Shown here piece by piece: positions 1 through 5,628 of a stretch of 5,628 nt of DNA. How positions within the stretch are numbered: position 1 is the stretch's first letter; each line of letters begins with the position of its first letter. This stretch comes from Lachnospiraceae bacterium. GTDB taxonomy: Bacteria; Bacillota; Clostridia; Lachnospirales; Lachnospiraceae. The notes under the pieces were generated by a model that was given only the letters and a program-made list of their open reading frames with translations, was not told the origin of the DNA and did not search any database. Location of the stretch: NCBI GenBank assembly GCA_017446125.1, contig JAFSRL010000227.1, positions 1 through 5,628 of the forward strand, given 5' to 3'. A program made the translations under genes and the position numbers.

Positions 1-8
1 CCTAAATA

Positions 9-75
9 AGACTAAATTACCGAAATTGTCAGAATATTAGTGCGACAAACCGTGAGAATCGATGTTTTTTAGTCT
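9..75. repeat. Short inverted repeat in the leader (AGACTAAA / TTTAGTCT)
   Basis: AGACTAAA at 9-16 is perfectly complementary to TTTAGTCT at 68-75, with 51 bases between the arms. It lies upstream of the proposed glgA promoter. It could be a regulator half-site pair or part of a leader structure, but an eight-base match in an AT-rich stretch can arise by chance and the loop is long. No function is assigned. The rest of 1-152 shows no gene, RNA or terminator that I can support. Confidence 0.25.
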
Positions 76-112
76 ATTAATGTAAAAAATCATAGCATAT
101 CTTGTGGTTCTG

Positions 113-121
113 TGGTAAAAT
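113..121 (+). promoter_or_regulatory. Possible extended -10 promoter element upstream of glgA
   Basis: The sequence TGGTAAAAT combines a TG dinucleotide one base before a hexamer, TAAAAT, that matches the sigma-A consensus TATAAT at five of six positions. It sits in an AT-rich leader about 31 bases before the glgA start codon and would give a short 5' leader of roughly 25 bases that still includes the ribosome binding site. No good -35 box is seen at the usual 16-18 base distance (TAGCAT at 93-98 is poor), which is tolerable for extended -10 promoters. This is inferred from sequence alone. The true promoter could lie elsewhere in 1-150 or upstream of the window. Confidence 0.33.
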
Positions 122-137
122 AATGCGGAACGTTTTC

Positions 138-148
138 AGGAAGAGGAG
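138..148 (+). promoter_or_regulatory. Ribosome binding site of glgA
   Basis: The purine run AGGAAGAGGAG ends four bases before the ATG at 153 and offers good complementarity to the 3' end of 16S rRNA. It favours the start at 153 over the in-frame upstream TTG at 102 and ATG at 123, neither of which has a comparable site. Confidence 0.8.
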
Positions 149-152
149 ATCA

Positions 153-1598
153 ATGAAGAATATTCTGTTTGTAGCGTCGGAAGGGGTACCCTTCATTAAG
201 ACCGGAGGGTTGGCTGACGTTGTAGGATCCTTACCTTTATGCATCGATAAAAAATACTATGACGTGCGTGTGGTACTGCCCAAGTATATGTGCATGCACG
301 CGGAATGGTCCTCACAGCTGACCTACGTCACAAACTTCTATATGGATTATCACTGGAAGCGCGAGTACGTGGGCGTTTTCAAGGCAGAGCACGAGGGGAT
401 CACTTATTATTTCATCGACAACGAGTATTATTTCAGCGGCGACGCGCCTTACGGGGACGATGTCATCTTTGAAATCGAGCGCTTCGCGTTCTTCTCGAAG
501 GCGGCGCTGTCCATTCTGCCCGTCATCGAATTCCGCCCGGACATCATCCACTGCCATGACTGGCAGACGGGTCTGGTTCCCGTTTACTTAAAGGAGCGTT
601 TCCAGGGCAACGACTTCTTCCGCGGCATCAAGGTCGTGATGACCATTCATAACTTAAAGTTCCAGGGCAAGTGGGACAAGAAGACCGTGATGGAGATTAC
701 CGGTCTTCCGCCTTATTTCTTTACGCCGGATAAGCTGGAGCTGTTCGGCGATGCGGACTTACTTAAGGGAGGGATTGTCTACGCGGACGCCATCACAACG
801 GTTTCCGCCTCCTATGCGGAAGAGATTAAGATGCCGTTTTACGGGGAAGGGCTGGACGGGCTTCTGCGTGCCAGAAGCGGCGATTTGCGCGGCATCGTAA
901 ACGGCATTGATTATGAGGAGTTCAATCCGGAGAAGGATCCCTTTATCGCGCATAAGTACAACGCGATTTCCTTCCGCAAGGAAAAGGGCAAGAACAAAAA
1001 AGACCTCCAGAAGACACTGGGACTGGAGGAGAACGATAAGACCTTTGTAATCGGTATCGTGTCACGCTTAACGGATCAAAAGGGCATGGACCTCATTGCG
1101 TATGCGATGGACAAGCTCTGCCAGGACGCGGTACAGATTGTTGTTTTGGGCACCGGAACGGACCAGTACGAGAACATGTTCCGGCATTTTGACTGGAAGT
1201 ACAAGGGCAAGGTGAGCGCGAACATCTATTATTCGGACGAGCTTTCGCATAAGATTTATGCGGGTGCGGACGCGTTCTTAATGCCTTCGTTGTTTGAACC
1301 CTGCGGGCTGTCGCAGTTGATTCCCCTTCGTTACGGGACCATCCCGATTGTGCGGCAGACAGGCGGGTTAAGAGATACCGTGGAGCCATACAACAAGTTT
1401 GAATCTTCGGGCACGGGGTTTGCGTTTTTGAATTACAATGCGGATGAGATGTTAGACACCATCCGCGAAGCACAACGTGTTTATTACGATTACAAGCGGG
1501 AGTGGAACAAGATGGTGGACCGCGCGATGGCGGTTGACTATTCCTGGGAGGTTTCCGCAAAAAAATATCAGGAGATGTACTTGTGGCTGACGGATTAA
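153..1598 (+). CDS. glgA: Glycogen synthase (ADP-glucose-dependent, GT5 family)
   Basis: This gene encodes a 481-residue cytoplasmic enzyme that transfers glucose from ADP-glucose to the non-reducing end of an alpha-1,4-glucan, the chain-elongation step of bacterial glycogen synthesis. The length fits the family (E. coli GlgA is 477 residues). The N-terminal starch-synthase domain begins at once with MKNILFVASEGVPF and carries the ADP-glucose-binding KTGGLADV motif (K16-V23), followed by HCHDWQTG (H133-G140) and YGEGLDGLL (230-238). The C-terminal GT-B half has SRLTDQKG (S304-G311, with R305 and K310 at the expected nucleotide-sugar contacts), FEPCGLSQL (381-389, with catalytic-region Glu382) and the second TGGL (403-406). 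The ATG at 153 is chosen because it matches the family N-terminus and has a strong ribosome binding site; upstream in-frame starts would add 10 or 17 basic, non-family residues. The 3' end overlaps trpS. No other glycogen gene (glgC, glgD, glgB, glgP) is in the window. Confidence 0.96.
   Translation: MKNILFVASEGVPFIKTGGLADVVGSLPLCIDKKYYDVRVVLPKYMCMHAEWSSQLTYVTNFYMDYHWKREYVGVFKAEHEGITYYFIDNEYYFSGDAPYGDDVIFEIERFAFFSKAALSILPVIEFRPDIIHCHDWQTGLVPVYLKERFQGNDFFRGIKVVMTIHNLKFQGKWDKKTVMEITGLPPYFFTPDKLELFGDADLLKGGIVYADAITTVSASYAEEIKMPFYGEGLDGLLRARSGDLRGIVNGIDYEEFNPEKDPFIAHKYNAISFRKEKGKNKKDLQKTLGLEENDKTFVIGIVSRLTDQKGMDLIAYAMDKLCQDAVQIVVLGTGTDQYENMFRHFDWKYKGKVSANIYYSDELSHKIYAGADAFLMPSLFEPCGLSQLIPLRYGTIPIVRQTGGLRDTVEPYNKFESSGTGFAFLNYNADEMLDTIREAQRVYYDYKREWNKMVDRAMAVDYSWEVSAKKYQEMYLWLTD
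1570..1575 (+). promoter_or_regulatory. Ribosome binding site of trpS inside the glgA 3' end
   Basis: AGGAGA lies within the last codons of glgA, seven bases before the GTG at 1583. It decides the trpS start, since no in-frame ATG occurs until codon 37, well past the conserved GIQPSG motif. Because the site is translated as part of glgA, ribosomes finishing glgA could feed trpS initiation. Confidence 0.75.
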
Positions 1599-2590
1599 GC
1601 AAAAAACGTATTCTGTCCGGAATCCAGCCTTCGGGCGAGGGAATCTTCACACTGGGAAATTACATCGGCGCCGTGCGCAACTGGAGCAGGATGCAGGAGG
1701 AATTCGACTGCGCCTACTTCATTGCGGATTTGCATTCCATCACGGTCAGACAAGATCCCAAGATGTTAAAGCAGCAGACCTTAAGCGCGTTTGCGCTGCT
1801 TTTGGCGTGCGGCATCGACCCGGAGAAGAACCTCGTCTTTGTGCAGAGCCATGTGCATGAGCACGCGGAGCTGGGCTGGATCATGAGCTGCTATTCACAG
1901 TTCGGGGAGCTTTCCCGCATGACGCAGTTCAAGGACAAGTCAAGTAAGCATGCGGACAATGTGAACGCGGGGCTGTTCACCTATCCGGCACTCATGGCGG
2001 CGGACATTTTACTTTATCAGGCGGACCTTGTTCCCGTGGGTGCGGACCAGAAGCAGCACCTGGAATTTACAAGGGACGTCGCGACACGCTTCAACAATCT
2101 TTACGGCGAGGTCTTCAAGCTGCCGGAGCCTTACATTCCGCCCATGGGCGCGAAGATTATGTCCTTGCAGGAGCCGGACAAGAAGATGAGCAAGTCAGAC
2201 CCCAACCCCAAATCGAAGGTCTTCATTCTCGACGAGGAGAATGTCATCTTAAAGAAGTTCAAGAGCGCGGTGACGGATTCCGAAACCGAGGTTGTCTACC
2301 GCGAGGGCAAGGACGGCATCAACAATTTAATGACCATCTACGCCTCCATCACGGGCGGGACGTATGATGAAATCGCGCAAGAATTTGCCGGCAAGGGCTA
2401 CGGCGATTTCAAGGTGTGCGTGGGGCAGTGCGTCGCGGATGAGTTAAAGCCGGTGCGCGAGGAGTACGCAAGACTCATGCAGGATAAGAAGTACGTGGAA
2501 GAGCTGATGAAGAAAGGTGCGGAGAACGCGGGATATGTCGCAAGCCGCACGTTGAATAAAGTGAAAAAGAAAGTGGGGTTATATCTGTGA
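1583..2590 (+). CDS. trpS: Tryptophanyl-tRNA synthetase
   Basis: This gene encodes a 335-residue class Ic aminoacyl-tRNA synthetase that activates tryptophan with ATP and loads it onto tRNA-Trp in the cytoplasm. The length is typical of bacterial TrpRS. The N-terminal GIQPSG (13-18) is followed by TLGNY (23-27), the family's version of the HIGH signature. The tryptophan and ATP pocket motif GADQKQHLEFTRD spans 153-165, and a perfect KMSKS loop lies at 201-205. The C-terminal helical anticodon-binding region ends with a lysine-rich tail (KVKKKVGLYL). The GTG start is the only reasonable one. The gene begins 16 bases inside glgA and its stop codon overlaps the oppB start. No T-box leader or tryptophan-responsive element is visible directly upstream, as that region is glgA coding sequence, so any control would have to act at the operon promoter or inside glgA. 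The sequence appears intact. Confidence 0.97.
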   Translation: MADGLSKKRILSGIQPSGEGIFTLGNYIGAVRNWSRMQEEFDCAYFIADLHSITVRQDPKMLKQQTLSAFALLLACGIDPEKNLVFVQSHVHEHAELGWIMSCYSQFGELSRMTQFKDKSSKHADNVNAGLFTYPALMAADILLYQADLVPVGADQKQHLEFTRDVATRFNNLYGEVFKLPEPYIPPMGAKIMSLQEPDKKMSKSDPNPKSKVFILDEENVILKKFKSAVTDSETEVVYREGKDGINNLMTIYASITGGTYDEIAQEFAGKGYGDFKVCVGQCVADELKPVREEYARLMQDKKYVEELMKKGAENAGYVASRTLNKVKKKVGLYL

Positions 2591-3525
2591 CATACGTATT
2601 GAAGCGGATTCTTTCATCCGTTGTTTCGTTGTTTCTGGTTGCCGCGGCGACGTTTTTTCTGATGAACGCAATCCCGGGATCACCGTTCATGACGGAAAAG
2701 TCCACGCCGGAACAGATTGCGCGCGCGGAAGCGAAGTACGGGCTCGACAAGCCGCTGCCGGTGCAGTTCAAAAACTATATGGTGAATCTTTTAAAGGGCG
2801 ACCTTGGGACCTCCTTAAAAATGCAGGAAGGAACCGAGGTGTCAAAAATTATCTTTCACCAGAATAAGTTTAATCTTTCCATCAAGTTAGGCGTCAGGGC
2901 ATTGATTGTGGCGGTGCTGTTCGGAATCCCCCTGGGGTGTCTTGCGGCCTATAACAGAGGGAAGTGGATTGACTCCATCCTGCGGGTCGTTACGACGCTG
3001 GGGGTCGCAATCCCCGGGTTTGTTCTTGCGACGCTGCTTTTGATTGTGTTTGCGGTGCGCTTGGAGTGGCTGCCCGTGATTTCGGGCTCTTTGGCCGGAT
3101 GGAAGGATTATGTCATGCCGGTGATTGCGCTGTCCTTTTATCCGGGCTGCTATATCGCAAAACTGACCAGGGCAAGCATGTTAGACGCAATCAACCAGGA
3201 TTATATCCGCACGGCCAGGGCAAAGGGCGTAAAGACGCCCGTCATTTTGTTCAAGCATGCGCTGCGTGTGTCATTGATTCCCGTCATCACCTATCTGGGT
3301 CCGTTGACGGCCGGCATCATCACCGGCGGCTTCGTTGTCGAGACAACCTTCGGCGTGCCCGGACTGGGTAAGTACTTTATTTCAAGTATTCAGAACAGGG
3401 ATTATCCCATCATCATGGGAACCACCATCGTGCTCGCGGCACTGGTGATTGTGATGAATCTCGTGGTTGATGTTGCATATAAGCTGGTCGACCCGCGTAT
3501 TTCACTGACGAAGGGAGAAGCGTGA
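2587..3525 (+). CDS. oppB: Peptide-type ABC importer permease, OppB/DppB family
   Basis: This gene encodes a 312-residue integral membrane subunit of a peptide/opine/nickel-class ABC importer, forming half of the translocation pore with OppC. The N-terminus MTYVLKRILSSV leads directly into membrane segment 1 (about 9-29). It is followed by the family hallmark YGLDKPLPVQ (51-60) and GDLGTS (71-76) in the first external loop. Further hydrophobic segments lie near 100-121, 135-158, 175-190, 229-250 and 276-298, giving the expected six. The cytoplasmic EAA loop that docks onto the ATPase is at about 205-225 (DYIRTARAKGV), and VETTFGVPGLG (251-261) is the conserved stretch after segment 5. The GTG start overlaps the trpS stop as GTGA. 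The ribosome site is weak (GTGGGG at 2573-2578), so translation probably depends on coupling to trpS. The family assignment is firm, but the substrate (oligopeptide, dipeptide or other) cannot be told from the permease, so the symbol is a family label. Confidence 0.93.
   Translation: MTYVLKRILSSVVSLFLVAAATFFLMNAIPGSPFMTEKSTPEQIARAEAKYGLDKPLPVQFKNYMVNLLKGDLGTSLKMQEGTEVSKIIFHQNKFNLSIKLGVRALIVAVLFGIPLGCLAAYNRGKWIDSILRVVTTLGVAIPGFVLATLLLIVFAVRLEWLPVISGSLAGWKDYVMPVIALSFYPGCYIAKLTRASMLDAINQDYIRTARAKGVKTPVILFKHALRVSLIPVITYLGPLTAGIITGGFVVETTFGVPGLGKYFISSIQNRDYPIIMGTTIVLAALVIVMNLVVDVAYKLVDPRISLTKGEA
3512..3517 (+). promoter_or_regulatory. Ribosome binding site of oppC within the oppB 3' end
   Basis: AGGGAG lies seven bases before the ATG at 3525 and only four before the in-frame GTG at 3522. 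The spacing slightly favours the ATG as the oppC start. Both starts overlap the oppB stop codon. Confidence 0.65.
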
Positions 3526-4841
3526 TGCGGTTGTTTGATACGTTTACGGAAGCGGATTTCGAGAAAGCAACCGTTGAAGAGCGCGCGTCAATGACGCAGA
3601 AGCGCGCGGCGGTTTCTTACTGGAAGGATGCCGCAAGGCGTTTTAAGGCGAACCATGTATCCATGGTGGCGCTGTTTGTGGTGTTTTTGATTATTGTGTT
3701 TACATTCTTTGGACCGTTGTTCATCCCGTATAATTACGCGGACCAGTACCGCAATTCCATGAAGCTTGCTCCCATGGAATACGCGGAAAATGAGCAACAT
3801 ATTATGAAGGTTTTGGAGGAAGCGGATGCTGTTTATGCAAGCTCGTTACAGCCCGGCTCCATGACCTCCGTGAAAAAAGGAGACTACTGCTTCAAGGTTT
3901 CCGGAAAATGGTACGGTTTTACCGCGCCCAAACGGCTGCGGGATGCCGTGCTTGTGTTTTCCAAAAACAATCCGGGGGTTTTGCTTGCCCTGGATGAGGA
4001 CGACATTGAAGCGCACGGACTGACGAAAGGAACGGAGATTGAGCTGCAATCGCTTTCCGGTGCGGCGCAGGGAACGAGACTGAACTTTATCACTCGCCTG
4101 ACACCGCATTACTTCGGAACGGATTCCTCCGGCCGCGATCTGATGGCACGATGCATGTACGGCGGGCGGGTGTCTTTGATTATCGGCGTTACGGCCTCTT
4201 TGATTGTCCTTGTGATCGGATCGGTTTACGGTTCCATTTCCGGCCTGTTGGGCGGGCGTGTCGACTTTATCATGATGCGTATCGTGGACATCATCTATTC
4301 CGTGCCGGACGTTTTAATCGTACTGCTGTTGCAGGTGGTATTGCAGACACCGCTGCAGAACTGGTTTGACACGTCAAAGTCCGCGTTTGTCAAAGCGCTT
4401 GGATCACTGGGTGTCGGGATTGTCAGTATCTTTATCACGTTTGCCCTGCTGTACTGGGTGGGCATGAGCCGCATCATCCGCGGACAGGTACTGCAGTTGA
4501 AGAAGCAGGAGTATGTGACCGCCGCGTACGCGCTGGGCGTTCCCACAAAACGGATTATCCGCAGGCATCTTCTGCCCAACTGCGTGGGACAGCTTGTGGT
4601 GGCGACCTGTCTTCAGATTCCGTCCGCGATTTTCCTAGAGAGCTTTTTGTCCTTTTTGGGACTTGGCGTTTCCGCGCCCATGGCATCACTGGGCTCTTTG
4701 TGCTCCGACGCGTTGGACACCATCCGGATTTATCCGTACCGGTTACTGTTCCCTGCGATTCTTTTGACAATTCTGGTATTGTCACTGAACCTTGTGGGAG
4801 ACGGCTTAAGGGATGCGCTGGACCCCAGGCTGAAGAAATAA
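3525..4841 (+). CDS. oppC: Peptide-type ABC importer permease, OppC/DppC family, with enlarged external loop
   Basis: This gene encodes a 438-residue membrane subunit that pairs with OppB, clearly longer than the roughly 280-340 residues usual for OppC/DppC. A cytoplasmic N-terminal stretch contains SYWKDAARRFKANHVSMVAL (31-50), the family's OppC_N-type lead into membrane segment 1 (about 46-67). A long hydrophilic region (about 70-196) then separates segment 1 from the conserved FGTDSSGRDLMAR (197-209), where most relatives have only 30-50 residues. Further membrane segments lie near 216-236, 253-273, 293-313, 355-375 and 408-426. SVPDVLIVLLL (259-269), the EAA loop (about 329-352, EYVTAAYALGVPTKRII) and FLSFLGLGV (374-382) are all present. 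The C-terminus DALDPRLKK is typical. The reading frame is continuous, so the extra length is not a frameshift artefact. The start is the ATG at 3525; GTG at 3522 would add one residue. The gene overlaps oppB and is 13 bases from oppD. The substrate is unknown. Confidence 0.93.
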   Translation: MRLFDTFTEADFEKATVEERASMTQKRAAVSYWKDAARRFKANHVSMVALFVVFLIIVFTFFGPLFIPYNYADQYRNSMKLAPMEYAENEQHIMKVLEEADAVYASSLQPGSMTSVKKGDYCFKVSGKWYGFTAPKRLRDAVLVFSKNNPGVLLALDEDDIEAHGLTKGTEIELQSLSGAAQGTRLNFITRLTPHYFGTDSSGRDLMARCMYGGRVSLIIGVTASLIVLVIGSVYGSISGLLGGRVDFIMMRIVDIIYSVPDVLIVLLLQVVLQTPLQNWFDTSKSAFVKALGSLGVGIVSIFITFALLYWVGMSRIIRGQVLQLKKQEYVTAAYALGVPTKRIIRRHLLPNCVGQLVVATCLQIPSAIFLESFLSFLGLGVSAPMASLGSLCSDALDTIRIYPYRLLFPAILLTILVLSLNLVGDGLRDALDPRLKK

Positions 4842-4844
4842 CGG

Positions 4845-4850
4845 AAAGGA
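4845..4850 (+). promoter_or_regulatory. Ribosome binding site of oppD
   Basis: AAAGGA lies in the 13-base gap between the oppC stop and the oppD ATG at 4855, with a four-base spacer. It is the only recognisable signal in the gap, which is too short for a terminator. Confidence 0.7.
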
Positions 4851-4854
4851 TATT

Positions 4855-5628
4855 ATGAGTACACTGGAAGCAACAGAAAAAAAAGAAGGGACCCTGTTAA
4901 GCGTTTCGGATTTGAAGGTATCATTCTACACCCCGGCCGGCGAGGTCAGGGCGGTGGACGGCATCAGCTATGAACTGGGGTATCACGAGGTCATCGGCAT
5001 CGTGGGAGAATCCGGCTCCGGAAAGAGTGTCGAGGCGTATTCCATCATGGGACTTTTGCAGGAGCCCGGAAAGGTTATCGGGGGCTCCATCACGTTTGAC
5101 GGAGAGGACGTGCTTTCCTACGACGAGGAGAAACGCCGGGAATTCCGCGGCAACAAGGCCAGCATGATTTTCCAGAATCCCATGACATGCATGAATCCCG
5201 TCTATACCATCGGAAACCAGCTGACGGAGGCGCTGCGCTGCCACCATAAGGACGTTTCCGCGAAGGAGGCGATGGACGAGGCGATTGAAATGCTGCGCCT
5301 TGTGGGCATCGCGAATCCGGAAAAACGCGTAAAGCAGTATCCGCATGAATTATCCGGCGGCATGCGGCAGCGCGTCATGATTGCGATGGCGCTCATCTGT
5401 CACCCGAAACTGCTCATTGCAGACGAGCCCACGACCGCTTTGGACGTTACAATCCAGGCGCAGATTTTAGAACTGATGAAGGACATCCAGAAGAAAACGG
5501 ACATGTCCATCATATTCATTACACACAATCTGGGTGTGGTCGCGGAAATCTGCGATAAGGTCGCCGTAATGTATGCGGGTCACATCGTGGAAATGGGGAA
5601 GGTGGAGGATATCTTCTATCATCCCAAG
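4855..5628 (+). CDS. oppD: Peptide-type ABC importer ATPase, OppD/DppD family (3' end outside window)
   Basis: This partial gene gives the first 258 residues of a cytoplasmic ATP-binding subunit that would power import through OppB and OppC, usually as a heterodimer with OppF. The nucleotide-binding domain is essentially complete. It has the Walker A motif GESGSGKS (51-58), Q-loop Gln107 in IFQNP, the ABC signature LSGGMRQR (166-173), Walker B LLIADEPT (186-193) with catalytic Glu191, the D-loop TALD (194-197) and switch His224 in FITHN. GKSVEAYSIMGLL and the MTCMNPVYTIG stretch (110-120) mark the OppD/DppD branch. The usual SLNP is CMNP here. The window stops at FYHPK, just where the family continues into the C-terminal oligopeptide-transporter domain (HPYT and a cysteine cluster). 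Roughly 70-90 residues should be missing. The ATG has its own ribosome site, 13 bases after oppC. OppF and the binding protein are expected beyond the edge, but are not seen. Confidence 0.94.
   Translation, partial: MSTLEATEKKEGTLLSVSDLKVSFYTPAGEVRAVDGISYELGYHEVIGIVGESGSGKSVEAYSIMGLLQEPGKVIGGSITFDGEDVLSYDEEKRREFRGNKASMIFQNPMTCMNPVYTIGNQLTEALRCHHKDVSAKEAMDEAIEMLRLVGIANPEKRVKQYPHELSGGMRQRVMIAMALICHPKLLIADEPTTALDVTIQAQILELMKDIQKKTDMSIIFITHNLGVVAEICDKVAVMYAGHIVEMGKVEDIFYHPK

Noticed and set aside
2..40. Possible 3' end of an upstream gene (open frame ending in TAG at 38-40)
   Set aside because: Only 12 codons are available and they lie in AT-rich sequence unlike the coding style of the neighbours. 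There is no recognisable protein and no way to confirm it from this window.
102..152. Extended glgA N-terminus from TTG (102) or ATG (123)
   Set aside because: The added residues are basic and outside the conserved family N-terminus. The best ribosome site points to the ATG at 153, and the likely -10 element would place the transcript start after 123.
1..152. T-box or other riboswitch controlling the trpS-containing operon
   Set aside because: No T-box core sequence such as TGGNACCGCG, no terminator/antiterminator pair and no tryptophan-rich leader peptide are visible in the leader.
1093..1650. Long open frame (185 codons) on the - strand opposite glgA and the trpS start
   Set aside because: It is antisense to a clearly conserved glycogen synthase, its translation is rich in Ser, Pro, Arg and Cys with no domain, and its length follows from the codon bias of the real gene.
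3072..3087. Short GC-rich hairpin GCCCG-TGATTT-CGGGC inside oppB
   Set aside because: It has a five-base stem with a weak downstream T run and lies within conserved coding sequence. It is not supportable as a terminator.
3225..3251. Terminator-like hairpin GGGCGT-AAAG-ACGCCC followed by a T-containing stretch, inside oppB
   Set aside because: The six-base perfect stem lies in the codons of the conserved EAA loop, the T-tract is interrupted, and oppB, oppC and oppD continue as one operon. It is probably a coincidence of codon choice.
3585..3597. Small palindrome GCGTCAATGACGC early in oppC
   Set aside because: It is short, lies within coding sequence and far from any promoter-like element. 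A chance palindrome is the simpler explanation.
4921..5346. Open frame (141 codons) on the - strand opposite oppD
   Set aside because: It is antisense to a strongly conserved ABC ATPase with all motifs intact, and its translation resembles no family. It is treated as a shadow of the real gene.

Overview
The window holds five tightly packed genes, all on the + strand: glgA (glycogen synthase), trpS (tryptophanyl-tRNA synthetase), oppB and oppC (two permease subunits of a peptide-type ABC importer), and the first 258 codons of oppD, which runs off the right edge. Strong purine-rich ribosome binding sites, GTG starts, frequent TTA leucine codons alongside a moderate GC content, and the style of the GlgA and Opp proteins suggest a Gram-positive Firmicute of the class Clostridia, most likely near Lachnospiraceae. 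That placement rests on recalled family resemblance, not on a search.

Layout: bases 1-152 are an AT-rich leader with no supportable gene. They hold a possible extended -10 promoter near 113-121 and the glgA ribosome binding site. glgA (153-1598) overlaps trpS (1583-2590) by 16 bases. trpS overlaps oppB (2587-3525) by 4 bases (GTGA). oppB and oppC meet at GTGATG, overlapping by 1 or 4 bases depending on the oppC start chosen. oppC ends at 4841, and oppD starts at 4855 after 13 bases that contain its ribosome binding site. There is no room for a terminator or a conventional intergenic promoter between the genes, so the simplest reading is one co-transcribed and partly translationally coupled unit.

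Functionally the unit joins three activities: carbon storage (ADP-glucose to alpha-1,4-glucan), charging of tRNA-Trp, and uptake of peptides or similar solutes. OppB and OppC would form the membrane pore and OppD one of the two ATPases. The second ATPase (oppF) and the solute-binding lipoprotein (oppA) are not in the window and may lie further right. The grouping looks like a growth or nutrient operon; no direct mechanistic link between the three parts is visible.

I see no mobile element, CRISPR array, RNA gene, phage gene, toxin-antitoxin pair or defence system. The points most worth a second look are the operon arrangement itself and an OppC with a greatly enlarged extracytoplasmic loop. 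Otherwise these are ordinary, intact housekeeping genes.
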